Assembly: GCF_001577265.1 (NCBI RefSeq)
Contig: NZ_CP014517.1
Coordinates: forward strand, 2,099,001 to 2,163,000
Reading direction: 5' to 3'
DNA: 64,000 bases
Origin: Variovorax sp. PAMC 28711
GTDB taxonomy: Bacteria > Pseudomonadota > Gammaproteobacteria > Burkholderiales > Burkholderiaceae_C
This document shows positions 55,555 through 64,000 of this stretch, in pieces (position 1 is the first letter of the stretch; every line of letters begins with the position of its first letter). Made by a program: the position numbers and the translations under genes. The notes beneath the pieces were generated by a model. The model had not been told where the DNA came from, searched no databases, and saw nothing but the letters and a program-made list of their open reading frames with translations.

Positions 55555-56330
55555 GCCGCTTCGGGCTTCCAGCCCAACCGTTCCAGCAAAGCACCGGCCG
55601 CGGCCGGTGCTTTTTCTTTGGCGCCGTTGATGAAGCACATGAACACGTCGCGCTTCTTCGGCGCCGTGGACCACGCCAGCCCGCGTTCGGCCCACGCGTC
55701 GAGCGCCTTGGGCGCGTAGCCCGTCTGGACTGTCGCGTCGGCCATCATGAGGCGCGCATAGGCGACCTCGCCTTCGGGCTCGTCGAACGAGGGAAACTTG
55801 TCGGAATCGGTGAACACCGTCGACACCTTGTACTTCTTCGCGAGCTTTTGATAGGCCGGCACGATGAAGCTTTCGTGCCGCACATCCATTACGTGGCGCA
55901 AGGTGCGGCTGCCTTCCTTCTTCGGCAACAGCGCGAGGAAGGCCTCGAAGTCTTCGGCATCGAACGGCTTGGTCGGCATGAACTGCCAGACGATGGGCCC
56001 GAGCTTGTCGCCGAGTTCGGCCAGGCCGCTGCCGACGAAACGTGCGATGGAATCGCCGGCCTCCGCCAGCACCTTGCGGTTGGTCGCATAGCGCGAGGCC
56101 TTGAGCGAGAAGACGAAGTCGTCGGGCGTCTCGTCATGCCACTTCCTGAAGCTCTCTGGCTTCATCGTGCTGTAGTAGGTGCCATTGACCTCGATGGCGC
56201 TCAGCTGCCGGCTCGCGTAGCCCAGCTCCTTCGCGTGCGACAAGCCCTTCGGATAGAAATTGTCGCGCCAGGGCGCGAAGGTCCAGCCGCCCACGCCCAC
56301 GCGAATGTTGCTCGCCGATGCTTTGCTCAC
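55551..56330 (-). CDS. DUF72 domain protein
   Basis: A 259-residue TIM-barrel protein with RVGVGGWTFAPWRDNFYP, the start of the DUF72 fold, and QFMPTKPFDAEDFEAFL and DVRHESF. No biochemical role is established. The GTG at 56330 follows GGAG by 6 bases; other GTGs upstream lack it. The stop overlaps the bactofilin stop by four bases. The bactofilin terminator lies within its 3' coding end. Confidence 0.85.
   Translation of the reverse strand: MSKASASNIRVGVGGWTFAPWRDNFYPKGLSHAKELGYASRQLSAIEVNGTYYSTMKPESFRKWHDETPDDFVFSLKASRYATNRKVLAEAGDSIARFVGSGLAELGDKLGPIVWQFMPTKPFDAEDFEAFLALLPKKEGSRTLRHVMDVRHESFIVPAYQKLAKKYKVSTVFTDSDKFPSFDEPEGEVAYARLMMADATVQTGYAPKALDAWAERGLAWSTAPKKRDVFMCFINGAKEKAPAAAGALLERLGWKPEAA
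55588..55618 (+). terminator. Bactofilin terminator inside the 3' end of the DUF72 gene
   Basis: A perfect 26-base palindrome (AAAGCACCGGCCG and its complement, 55588-55613) is followed by TTCTTTG. It lies 33 bases after the bactofilin stop, within the opposing coding sequence. The palindrome has no unpaired loop centre, so a few central pairs would open. Confidence 0.75.
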
Positions 56331-56421
56331 GTCAGTCTCCGGGTTGATGTCCACGCACTCTACGCAGCCCGGCCTGCGAGCGCAAAATGCTTTTTTCCTC
56401 ACCTGCGGAGAACCCCACACC

Positions 56422-57924
56422 ATGAATGCTCCCCTGCACCGAGAGATCCCGGCCGGCGTCCTCGACGCCGAACGCGCCCTCTCCGATGTCACCACGCAAT
56501 GGGACACCGACATCGTCAAGCAACTCACCCGCTACATCGAGATCCCGGCCAAGTCGCCCGGCTTCGACAAGGACTGGTCGGCCAACGGCTACCTCGAGAC
56601 CGTGCTGCGTAACGCGGCCGTGTGGGTCGAGGCGCAGAAGGTCGAGGGCCTCAAGCTGGAGATCGTCCGCCTCGAAGGCCGCACGCCGGTGCTGTTCTTC
56701 GAAGTGCCCGCCACCGGCACCGCGATGACCGACACCGTGCTCATGTACGGCCACCTCGACAAGCAGCCCGAGTTCACCGGCTGGCGCAACGACCTCGGAC
56801 CGTGGACGCCCAAGTACCAGGACGGCCTGCTCTACGGCCGCGGCGGTGCGGACGACGGCTACGCGGTCTACGCGAGCGTCGCTGCGCTGCAGGCGCTCAA
56901 GGCGCAGGGCGCCGCGCATCCGCGCATCGTCGGACTCATCGAAACCTGCGAGGAGAGCGGCTCGTACGACCTGCTGCCCTACGTCACTGCGCTGAAAGAC
57001 CGCCTCGGCGACGTCGGCCTCGTGATCTGCCTGGACTCCGGTGCCGGCAACTACGACCAGCTCTGGCTCACCACGTCGCTGCGCGGCATGGCCAGCGGAA
57101 CGCTCAAGGTCGAAGTGCTCACCGAAGGCATCCATTCGGGCGACGCGTCGGGGCTTGTGCCTTCGAGTTTCCGGATCATGCGGCAGGTGCTCGACCGCCT
57201 CGAAGACAGCGCCACCGGCCGCATGCTGCCGGCGAGCTTTCATTGCGAAGTGCCGGCCGATCGCCTCGCGCAAGCCAGAGCCACCGCCGCGATCCTCGGC
57301 GACGAGGTCTACAAGCGCTTCCCGTGGGCGCACTACGACTGCGGCGGCTCGACCCAGTTCGCGCTGCCGACCACCACCGATCCGGTCGAGGCGCTGCTCA
57401 ACCGCACCTGGAAGCCCACGCTCAGCGTCACCGGGGCTGAGGGTTTTCCGGCGCTGAAGGATGCGGGCAACGTGCTGCGTCCCTACACCGCCTTCAAGCT
57501 GTCGCTGCGCCTGCCACCGCTGGTCGAGGCCGATGCGGCCGTGGCCGAGATGAAGAAGCTGCTGGAAGACAACGCGCCCTACCAGGCGCGCGTGACCTTC
57601 GAGCACGGCGGCGGCGCGACCGGGTGGAACGCGCCCACGATCACCCCGTGGTTCGAGCGCGCGCTCAACGCGGCATCGCAGGCGCATTTCGGCGCGCCCT
57701 GCGGCTACATCGGCCAGGGCGGCACGATCCCGCTCATGAACATGCTGAGCGCCGGTTTCCCAACCGCGCAAATGATGGTGTGTGGCGTGCTCGGCCCCAA
57801 GAGCAATGCGCACGGCCCGAACGAGTTCCTGCATGTGCCGTATGCCAAGAAGCTGACGGCGGCCGTGGCCGAGGTGATCGCCGCGCTGCCGGTGGCGCAC
57901 GCGGCCGAAGCGGCAACGGCCTGA
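56422..57924 (+). CDS. M20 family metallopeptidase (dipeptidase-type)
   Basis: A 500-residue cytoplasmic zinc hydrolase. Metal ligands and catalysis are in MYGHLDKQPEF, GRGGADDGYAVYASV, ETCEESGS and DSGAGNYDQL; the dimerisation domain lies between. It resembles carnosinase-like (CNDP) M20 enzymes. ATG at 56422, no signal peptide. Substrate unknown. Confidence 0.88.
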   Translation: MNAPLHREIPAGVLDAERALSDVTTQWDTDIVKQLTRYIEIPAKSPGFDKDWSANGYLETVLRNAAVWVEAQKVEGLKLEIVRLEGRTPVLFFEVPATGTAMTDTVLMYGHLDKQPEFTGWRNDLGPWTPKYQDGLLYGRGGADDGYAVYASVAALQALKAQGAAHPRIVGLIETCEESGSYDLLPYVTALKDRLGDVGLVICLDSGAGNYDQLWLTTSLRGMASGTLKVEVLTEGIHSGDASGLVPSSFRIMRQVLDRLEDSATGRMLPASFHCEVPADRLAQARATAAILGDEVYKRFPWAHYDCGGSTQFALPTTTDPVEALLNRTWKPTLSVTGAEGFPALKDAGNVLRPYTAFKLSLRLPPLVEADAAVAEMKKLLEDNAPYQARVTFEHGGGATGWNAPTITPWFERALNAASQAHFGAPCGYIGQGGTIPLMNMLSAGFPTAQMMVCGVLGPKSNAHGPNEFLHVPYAKKLTAAVAEVIAALPVAHAAEAATA

Positions 57925-57945
57925 AAGGCGTCGAAGCGCGGGTGA

Positions 57946-59115
57946 TCAGCCCGGCGTCACGCGCCGTTGCCGCGCTGCCAACCACAGCAACGCGATGCCC
58001 GTCAGCGCCACCGGCACCAGCGACCCCAGGTTGAGCAGCCGCCAGCCCTGCGTCGTCACCAGCACGCCCGAAGCGAAGGACGTGACGGCCAGCGTCGCGA
58101 ACATGCAGAAGTTCAACGCGCCCTGCGCGCGGTCCTTTTCTTCCGGCGCATAGGCCGAGAGCGACAGCGTCGTCGCGCCGGTGAAAAGGAAGTTCCAGCC
58201 GACGCCGAGCAGCGTCAGCGCGATCAGGAACTGGTGCAGGTCGACCCCCGTCAGCGCCACGGCGATGCAGCCCAGCTCCAGCGCGAGGCCCACGCCCATC
58301 ACCGGCAGCGTGCCGAAGCGCCGGATCAGGTGCCCGGTGAAAAAGCCGGGCGCGAACATGCCGATCACGTGCCATTCGAGCACCAGCGCGATGTCGGAGA
58401 ACGGCAGGCTGCACACCTGCATGGCGAGCGGGGTTGCGGCCATCAGCAGGTTCATCACGCCGTAGCCGAGCGAGCCCGCGACGGCGGCGACGATGAAAGC
58501 CGGCTGCCGCATGATCTCGCCCAGCGGTCGCCCGCCAGCAGCCTGCTGTTTGGTGAGCGGTGGTGGAAAGTCGATGAAGCGCATCAAGGTCATGGCGAGC
58601 AACGCGATCGCCGCAAGCGCGAGGTAGGCGCCGGCAAATGGCACCACGAAGAGCTGGCGCGTGACAGCCGCGAGGTTGGGCCCGACCACCGCACCGATCA
58701 GCCCGCCGGCCATCACGACCGACACCGCCTTCTCGCGCCAGGTCGGTGCGGCCAGCTCGGCCGCCGCGAACCGGTAGAGGCTGGCGTTGGCTGCGTAGTA
58801 GCCGGCCACCACCGTGGCGAAGCACAACAGCCAGAAGTTCTGGGTAAAAGCGGCCCAGGCGCACAACAGCGCGGAGCCGAATGCAACCGCGAGTCCGAGC
58901 TGGAAGGAGCCGCGTCGACCGAAGCGCCGCTGGGTGTGCGCGACCACCCCGGTCGACAGCGCACCGCCGATCACGTAGCCCATCACCGGCAAGGTCGCCA
59001 TCCAGCCGCGTGGCGCGAGGCTGAAACCCACAAGCCCGTTGATCGCGATGAAGGTGACGTTGTTGGTGAGAAAAAGCCCCTGACACAGGGCGAGCAGCCA
59101 GAGGTTGCGGTTCAT
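57946..59115 (-). CDS. MFS transporter
   Basis: A 389-residue membrane protein with about 12 helices. The A-like loop (VVAHTQRRFGRRG) follows helix 2 and a central basic loop separates halves. Substrate unknown. ATG at 59115 (MNRNLWLLALCQGLFL) is used because upstream residues are GC-rich read-through into the terminator. Confidence 0.85.
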   Translation of the reverse strand: MNRNLWLLALCQGLFLTNNVTFIAINGLVGFSLAPRGWMATLPVMGYVIGGALSTGVVAHTQRRFGRRGSFQLGLAVAFGSALLCAWAAFTQNFWLLCFATVVAGYYAANASLYRFAAAELAAPTWREKAVSVVMAGGLIGAVVGPNLAAVTRQLFVVPFAGAYLALAAIALLAMTLMRFIDFPPPLTKQQAAGGRPLGEIMRQPAFIVAAVAGSLGYGVMNLLMAATPLAMQVCSLPFSDIALVLEWHVIGMFAPGFFTGHLIRRFGTLPVMGVGLALELGCIAVALTGVDLHQFLIALTLLGVGWNFLFTGATTLSLSAYAPEEKDRAQGALNFCMFATLAVTSFASGVLVTTQGWRLLNLGSLVPVALTGIALLWLAARQRRVTPG

Positions 59116-59134
59116 CCGCGTATTGTCACGGGCA

Positions 59135-59162
59135 AAAAAAAGGCGCCCTTGCGGGGCGCCCA
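59135..59162 (-). terminator. Terminator of the YidB gene
   Basis: On the minus strand a 7-bp stem (GGCGCCC/GGGCGCC) is followed by eight T. It lies just after the YidB stop and before the MFS start, ending the YidB transcript. Confidence 0.85.
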
Positions 59163-59180
59163 ACTTGCGATGAAAAAAGA

Positions 59181-59645
59181 CTAACCTTTTTGCAGCAGAC
59201 CGCTCAGCGAAGCCAGCAGGTCGTCATGCGTTCCAAGCCCCCCTTCGGGCGCCTTGCCCTGCGGCGTCAGCTGATTGATGAGCTGCGGCAGCATGGCCGC
59301 GAGCATCGGCAACAGCGTCGTGGCGTTGACGCCCAGCTTGCTTGCGATGCTGGAAATCGCGTCGCTGCCGAGCACGTTGCCCAACTGGCCGCCCGAGATC
59401 GGCGCGTTGTCGCCCTTGCCGATCCACGAGCCGATCACGTCGCCCATGCCGGCCTGCTCGAACTTGCTGACCAGGCCGCCAAGACCGCCCTGCGAGCCGT
59501 TGTTGGCCAGCAGCCCGCCCAGCGCGCCGGCGATGGCACCCATGTCGCCCAGACCCCCGGCGGGTCCCGCAGCGCCGCCTTGCGGTGATTGCTGCGTTCC
59601 CAGACCGCCGATCACCTGACCGAGAACCGAATCGAGCAATCCCAT
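59181..59645 (-). CDS. YidB family protein (DUF937)
   Basis: A 154-residue Gly/Gln-rich protein starting MGLLDSVLGQVIGGLGTQQS, with KFEQAGMGDVIGSWIGKGDNAPISG and a final LTPQGKAPE. This is the YidB/DUF937 pattern. No function is known. ATG at 59645 is the family start; GGGAAAAACC precedes it. Confidence 0.9.
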   Translation of the reverse strand: MGLLDSVLGQVIGGLGTQQSPQGGAAGPAGGLGDMGAIAGALGGLLANNGSQGGLGGLVSKFEQAGMGDVIGSWIGKGDNAPISGGQLGNVLGSDAISSIASKLGVNATTLLPMLAAMLPQLINQLTPQGKAPEGGLGTHDDLLASLSGLLQKG

Positions 59646-59741
59646 GGTTTTTCCCTTGATGTGTGACAGAGCCACCATTCTCGAACGGTGGGCGGAATAA
59701 ACAATACGCTGCCGTTTGTTTTCCGGTGGCGTCGTGAAGAA

Positions 59742-61100
59742 TTACTTCGCAGTTTGCGCGCGCGGTGCGCGTTTGGGAAGCAGCGGCTCGCTCACGCCTT
59801 GCACCCCCACCAGGCCCAGCACCGTGACCAGCGAGTTCTGCGCGCCCCTCCAGGCATCGGTCAGATCGATCCATTCGCTGAGCGCGTGGAAACCGCCGGT
59901 CTTGCCGCCGCCACCGATGATGATGGCCGGAATGCCCAGCGACATCGGTACGTTGGCATCGGTGCTCGCGCCGCTCATCAGCGTCTTGTGGCCGAACGCG
60001 GTGTTGGCGCGCACGGCCGCTTCGACCATGACCGAGTCCGACGGTGTGCGGCCGCCCGGCCGGTCGCCGATGAGTTTGGTCGACACGCTGAGCGTGTCCA
60101 CGCCCCAGCGCTTGTTCTCCTCGACCACGGCTTCGTCGATCGCGGCGAGGATCTTCTTTTCGGTATCGAGCAGCGGCTGCATTTCGTCGGAACGAATGTC
60201 GACCGCCATGCGCGCGTCCGGCGCGATGGTGTTGACCGATGTGCCACCGCCGACCGTGCCGACGGTGAAGGTGGTCTTGGGAAAGCTCGGCGTCTTGACG
60301 TCGGCGATCTTCGCGATAGCGCGGCCCATGCCGTGGATCGCGCTCGGCACCTGGCCGAAGGCGCCGTAGCTGTGGCCGCCGGGGCCCTTGAAAGTCACTT
60401 CGTAGCGATGGCTGGCGGTGCCGAGCACCAGCACCGCGCCATCGGGTGCCGGCTCGATTCCGACCATGCCGTCGAGGTCGAGGTGGTCGGCGAAGATCTT
60501 CTTCATGCCACGCAGGTTGCCGAGCTCTTCTTCGCCCACGTTGCCGACGAACAGCAGGTCGCCGACGGTCTGAACCTTCTGATCGTTGAGCACCTTGAGC
60601 CAGGACAGCAGTACCGCGAGGCCGCGCGTGTCGTCGGAAATGCCGGGCGCGTAGAGCCGACCGTCGCGCTCCTTGACCTTCACGTCGGTGCCGGTCGGGA
60701 ACACGGTGTCGAGGTGCGCGGAAATCAGCAGCTTGGGCCCGTTGCCCGTGCCCTTGCGCAGCCCGACCACATTGCCCTCGGCATCAATCTTCGCGTCGGC
60801 CAGGCCGAGCGCCTTCATGCGCGCGAGAAAGGCTTCGGCGCGCTTCTGTTCCTTGAACGGCGGCGCCTCGATCTCGGTCAGGAGCTTCAGGTCGTCGATG
60901 GCGCGGGCGTGGTCGGCCTTGACCGCCTCGAGCAGCTTCTGGATGTCCGGTGCGGCCATCAGTTGCGTGTAGGCCTTGTCGACCGCGGGCTGCACCTGGG
61001 ACGGCGTCGGCGCGACGGCGTTGAAGCCCTGGGCGTGGGCGGCACCGGCGCTGCAAAGCATGGCGAGGGTGATGGCAGCGAGGCGTGGGAGTGGTTTCAT
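59742..61100 (-). CDS. Secreted M20/M28-type metallohydrolase
   Basis: A 452-residue zinc hydrolase with a signal peptide (MKPLPRLAAITLAMLCSAGAAHAQ). Motifs: SAHLDTVFP, GISDDTRGLAVLL, FVGNVGEEELGNLRG and the dimerisation domain with GGHSYGAFGQVPSAIH. It resembles peptidase T/ArgE-like exported peptidases. It probably works in the periplasm. Substrate unknown. Confidence 0.88.
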   Translation of the reverse strand: MKPLPRLAAITLAMLCSAGAAHAQGFNAVAPTPSQVQPAVDKAYTQLMAAPDIQKLLEAVKADHARAIDDLKLLTEIEAPPFKEQKRAEAFLARMKALGLADAKIDAEGNVVGLRKGTGNGPKLLISAHLDTVFPTGTDVKVKERDGRLYAPGISDDTRGLAVLLSWLKVLNDQKVQTVGDLLFVGNVGEEELGNLRGMKKIFADHLDLDGMVGIEPAPDGAVLVLGTASHRYEVTFKGPGGHSYGAFGQVPSAIHGMGRAIAKIADVKTPSFPKTTFTVGTVGGGTSVNTIAPDARMAVDIRSDEMQPLLDTEKKILAAIDEAVVEENKRWGVDTLSVSTKLIGDRPGGRTPSDSVMVEAAVRANTAFGHKTLMSGASTDANVPMSLGIPAIIIGGGGKTGGFHALSEWIDLTDAWRGAQNSLVTVLGLVGVQGVSEPLLPKRAPRAQTAK

Positions 61101-61140
61101 GGACGTGAAGTCGAAAAAAAGGGTAAACCGAAAGGACGAA

Positions 61141-61857
61141 CTAACGGCCCAGCAAGATCAGCGTCGACAGTGCGGCGGTTTCGGCGCGCAGCACGCGCGG
61201 GCCGAGCGTGAGCGGGGCGAAGCCGCGCGCCACGGCGTCTTTTTCTTCGCCCGGACTGAGGCCGCCTTCAGGCCCGCTCAGGACCTGCACGCTGCGCTCG
61301 CCGAGCGTGGCGGCCACCTCGGTCACCGATGCGGTGCCGTCGGCCAGGCTGAGGATCAGGCGCGCGTGGCTGTCGTCGGCGGTGGCGAGCCAGCCCGCGA
61401 ACGGCCGCACCGGATGGATCGCCGGCACGCGATTGCGGCCGCACTGCTCGCACGAAGCGATCGCGATCGCTTCCCAATGCGCGCGTTTCTTGTCGGCGCG
61501 CTCTCCGGCGAGGCGCAGCACGCCGTGCGCGGTCATCAGCGGCTGGATGCTCGCGACGCCGAGCTCGGTGGCCTTTTCGACCAGCCAATCCATGCGCTCG
61601 TTGGCCGGCATGCCGACCGCGAGGTGCACCGCGCGCGCCGCTTCGCGCTCGACCGCGTGGTGCGCGCCCACGACCACATCAACGTCGCTGCGGCCCATGC
61701 GCTCGACCGTGGCGTTGTATTCGCCGCCTGCGCCGTCGAACAGCGTGATCGCATCGCCCGGTTGCAGGCGCAACACCTGGACATGGCGCGCCGCGCCCGG
61801 TGGCAGCGCGAGCGACGTGCCGGCAGAAAGCGGAATGGCGCAGTGGAAACGCGGCAT
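61141..61857 (-). CDS. rsmE: 16S rRNA (uracil1498-N3)-methyltransferase
   Basis: A 238-residue SPOUT-fold enzyme modifying U1498 of 16S rRNA. The knot region has LSGPEGGLSPGEEKDAVARGF and LGPRVLRAETAALSTL. N-terminal PUA-like domain starts MPRFHCAIPL. It begins where amgK ends (shared base at 61857), so the two are co-transcribed. Confidence 0.94.
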   Translation of the reverse strand: MPRFHCAIPLSAGTSLALPPGAARHVQVLRLQPGDAITLFDGAGGEYNATVERMGRSDVDVVVGAHHAVEREAARAVHLAVGMPANERMDWLVEKATELGVASIQPLMTAHGVLRLAGERADKKRAHWEAIAIASCEQCGRNRVPAIHPVRPFAGWLATADDSHARLILSLADGTASVTEVAATLGERSVQVLSGPEGGLSPGEEKDAVARGFAPLTLGPRVLRAETAALSTLILLGR

Positions 61858-62936
61858 CAGACCCGACCGTAGGCGAAGCCGCCGGGCGCGGTGTTGCCTT
61901 CGATCTCGTCGATCACGCGGACCAGCGGCGTCAGCTCCATGTAGCGGCCCGCGGTGGCGCGGATGTAGGCGATGAAGCGGGGGGCGTCAGCCAGGTATTT
62001 CGGCTTGCCGTCGCGCAGGGTCAAGCGCGCGAAGATGCCGGCGACCTTGAGGTGGCGCTGCAGGCCCATCCACTCGACCGCGCGGTAGAAAGCGCCGAAG
62101 TCGGCGTCGACCGGAAGCTTTGCCTTGCGAGCGGCCAGCCAATAGCGCACGGTGACCTCGAGCACGAACTCCTCGTCCCAGCTCAGGAAGGCGTCGCGCA
62201 TCAGGCTGGCGATGTCGTACGTGATCGGTCCGTAGACAGCGTCCTGGAAGTCGAGCACGCCGAGCGTGGAAGTTCCCTCCTTCACCATCAGGTTGCGCGG
62301 CATGAAGTCGCGGTGCACGTAGACACTGGGCGAGGCGAGGTTGTTCTCGACGATCAGACCGAAGGCGCGGTCCAGCCGGTCTTTCAACTTGCCCTCGACG
62401 GCGATGCCGCGGTGCTGCGCGATGTACCAGTCGGGAAACAGCGCCAGCTCGCGCGTCAACAGTGCACGGTCGTAGGGCGGCAGCACACCGGGCTTCGAGG
62501 CGAGTTGCCAGCGGACGAGCGCGTCGATCGCTTCGTCGTACAGCGGGCGGTTGGCCATGGCGTCGGTCGGGTCGATGACGTCGAGCATGGTCTGGTGACC
62601 GAGGTCGTCGAGCAGCAGAAAGCCGTGCGCCGAGTCCCAGTCGAGCACCTGTGGCGCGCTGACGCCGGCTTCGGCCATCAGCTGGGCGATCTGCACGAAC
62701 GGGGCGCTGTTTTCCTTGTCCGGCGGCGCGTCCATCACGATGCGGGCGAGCCCGGGATCGGTGGTGTCGACACGGAAGTAGCGGCGGAAGCTGGCGTCTG
62801 CCGAAGCGAGTCGCACCGTCTCGGGGCGAAGTCGTTGCGGGCCTGCGATGCCGGTCAGCCAGCGTTCGAATGCTTCGGCGCGGGCGGGATCGGCCCAGAG
62901 AGGGGCCGTCAAGGCCGGTGGCAGGGAGGCTGTCAT
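61857..62936 (-). CDS. amgK: AmgK-like sugar kinase (aminoglycoside phosphotransferase family)
   Basis: A 359-residue APH-fold kinase. The Brenner-type motif is VHRDFMPRNLMV and the metal site LGVLDFQDAVYGP. AmgK phosphorylates MurNAc/GlcNAc at C1 in the peptidoglycan recycling shunt, and its gene is found beside lptD in Pseudomonas, as here. The usual partner murU is not adjacent; rsmE follows instead. Symbol by homology style and context. Confidence 0.82.
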   Translation of the reverse strand: MTASLPPALTAPLWADPARAEAFERWLTGIAGPQRLRPETVRLASADASFRRYFRVDTTDPGLARIVMDAPPDKENSAPFVQIAQLMAEAGVSAPQVLDWDSAHGFLLLDDLGHQTMLDVIDPTDAMANRPLYDEAIDALVRWQLASKPGVLPPYDRALLTRELALFPDWYIAQHRGIAVEGKLKDRLDRAFGLIVENNLASPSVYVHRDFMPRNLMVKEGTSTLGVLDFQDAVYGPITYDIASLMRDAFLSWDEEFVLEVTVRYWLAARKAKLPVDADFGAFYRAVEWMGLQRHLKVAGIFARLTLRDGKPKYLADAPRFIAYIRATAGRYMELTPLVRVIDEIEGNTAPGGFAYGRV

Positions 62937-63030
62937 GGATAATCGATTCTACAAACGCGCCTGGCGCTGCTCCCCTGCAAACCCCCCCCGGCCCGCTGCG
63001 CCGCTTCCCCAAGAACTTTGTCCCTTGCCG

Positions 63031-64000
63031 ATGCCTGAACTGAACCGAGCCTTGTGGTGGCAGCGGTGCCGCGCGCCGCTGCCGTTGGCCGCATTGTCGC
63101 TGGCGTTGTTGCACGCGCAGGGCGCTGCGGCCCAGGGCGCGCCTGTCGATGCCCCGCTGATCCTCAAGCGCACGCCCGAACTCACCGAAACGATTCCGCC
63201 CGAGCTGCGGGGCCAGTTGCCGAGCTTCGTGGACGGCAACCGGATTTCGGGGCGTCCCGATCTGGAAACCATCGTTGAAGGCAACGCCTCGTTGCGCCGC
63301 GGCGACACGGTCATCAATGCCGACCGGCTGGAGTACTACCAGCCCGACGACCTGGCGAAGGCCCGCGGCAATGTGCGCGTGAACCAGGGTGGCAATGTGT
63401 ACGAGGGCCCCGAGCTCGAGCTGAAGCTCGAAAGCTTTGAGGGTTTCTTCAACAACGTGCGCTATCGCTTTCTCGCGACCGGCGGCCATGGCGACGCCGA
63501 CCGCATCGATTTCGTCGACAGCAACGTGTCGGTCGCGCGGCGCGCCACCTACACCACCTGCCGCCGCGAAGATTTCCCGGGCTGGATGCCCGCCTGGCTG
63601 CTGAGTGCGGCCACGCTGACCACCGACACCGAAGAGAACGTGGGCGTCGCGACCGACGCGCGCCTCACCTTCATGGGCATCAGCACGCCGGCGTTCCCGA
63701 GCATCAGTTTCCCGCTCAACAACGACCGCAAGAGCGGCTTCCTGCCACCGACCATCGGCATCGACAACGTGAACGGCGTCGACGTGACGGTGCCGTACTA
63801 CTGGAACATCGCGCCCAATCGCGACGCGACCTTCTACCCCAACCTGATGAGCAAGCGCGGCATCAACCTGGGCAGCGAGTTCCGGTACCTCGAAGACAAA
63901 TACAACGGCACCGCGCGCTTCGACTACATGCCGAGCGATTCGTTGCGCGATCGCAGCCGCTGGGGCGCGTGGACGCACCACGAGCAGACCTTCGATCCGA
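63031..64000 (+). CDS. lptD: LPS-assembly protein LptD, N-terminal part (cut by window end)
   Basis: The 323 codons present cover the signal peptide (ending AQGAAAQ), the periplasmic LptA/OstA-like domain (ISGRPDLETIVEGNASLRRGDTVINADRLEYYQPDDLAKARGN split over several strands) and the start of the barrel (TVPYYWNIAPNRDATFYP). Cys in TTCRRED fits one of the family's disulfide cysteines. It would insert LPS in the outer membrane with LptE. It is divergent from amgK. Confidence 0.94.
   Translation, partial: MPELNRALWWQRCRAPLPLAALSLALLHAQGAAAQGAPVDAPLILKRTPELTETIPPELRGQLPSFVDGNRISGRPDLETIVEGNASLRRGDTVINADRLEYYQPDDLAKARGNVRVNQGGNVYEGPELELKLESFEGFFNNVRYRFLATGGHGDADRIDFVDSNVSVARRATYTTCRREDFPGWMPAWLLSAATLTTDTEENVGVATDARLTFMGISTPAFPSISFPLNNDRKSGFLPPTIGIDNVNGVDVTVPYYWNIAPNRDATFYPNLMSKRGINLGSEFRYLEDKYNGTARFDYMPSDSLRDRSRWGAWTHHEQTFDP

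Overview
The window is a GC-rich betaproteobacterial chromosome segment, most likely a Variovorax-like member of the Comamonadaceae. This is inferred from gene content, codon use and protein style, not from a database search. It spans the replication origin: gyrB, dnaN and dnaA run leftward, and rpmH, rnpA, yidD, yidC and mnmE run rightward from an intergenic region with DnaA boxes at about 37.5 kb. Nearly all DNA is coding, genes often overlap by 1-4 bases, and I see no insertion sequence, prophage, CRISPR array, tRNA or rRNA.

Left arm. 0-8.3 kb is an envelope module. creD and a PBP1A gene run left. A PEP-CTERM-like VIT/VWA protein, an exosortase, an EpsI-like protein and a GT51 transglycosylase run right. 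A perfect CreB-type direct repeat (TTCAC-N6-TTCAC) lies between the two groups. 8.4-13.4 kb is a polyamine-type ABC transporter with an Asp/Glu racemase-family protein. 13.5-14.5 kb holds small secreted proteins. 14.7-17.7 kb is a ybhP-clsB-ybhN phospholipid operon. 17.8-20.8 kb is a glucarate catabolic operon (gudD-garL-garR). 20.9-23.8 kb is a radical SAM/UdgX DNA-repair pair with a consensus LexA box at its start. A phasin with a PhaR-type site follows, then a membrane phosphoesterase, corA flanked by two paralogous secreted proteins, and a stress cluster (HPP-CBS protein, two tandem-USP proteins, a Rnk-like regulator).

Right arm. After the origin genes come a cNMP-binding protein, two zinc-ribbon membrane proteins, a Kef-type antiporter, and the KDO/LPS genes kdsD-kdsC-lptC followed by an SDR gene. 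Next are a glycine-rich RRM protein, a GDT1-type Mn exporter under a yybP-ykoY riboswitch, metX-metW under a SAM-II riboswitch and attenuator, a hydroxypyruvate isomerase, a YigZ protein, a voltage-gated K+ channel, bactofilin, a DUF72 protein, an M20 dipeptidase, an MFS transporter, YidB, a secreted M20 hydrolase, rsmE, amgK, and the 5' part of lptD, cut by the window end.

The most notable material is regulatory: a candidate CreBC-controlled exosortase/transglycosylase module, an SOS-controlled rSAM-UdgX pair whose operator overlaps the start codon, two metabolite/metal riboswitches close together, and a Shine-Dalgarno-sequestering hairpin on the RRM gene.
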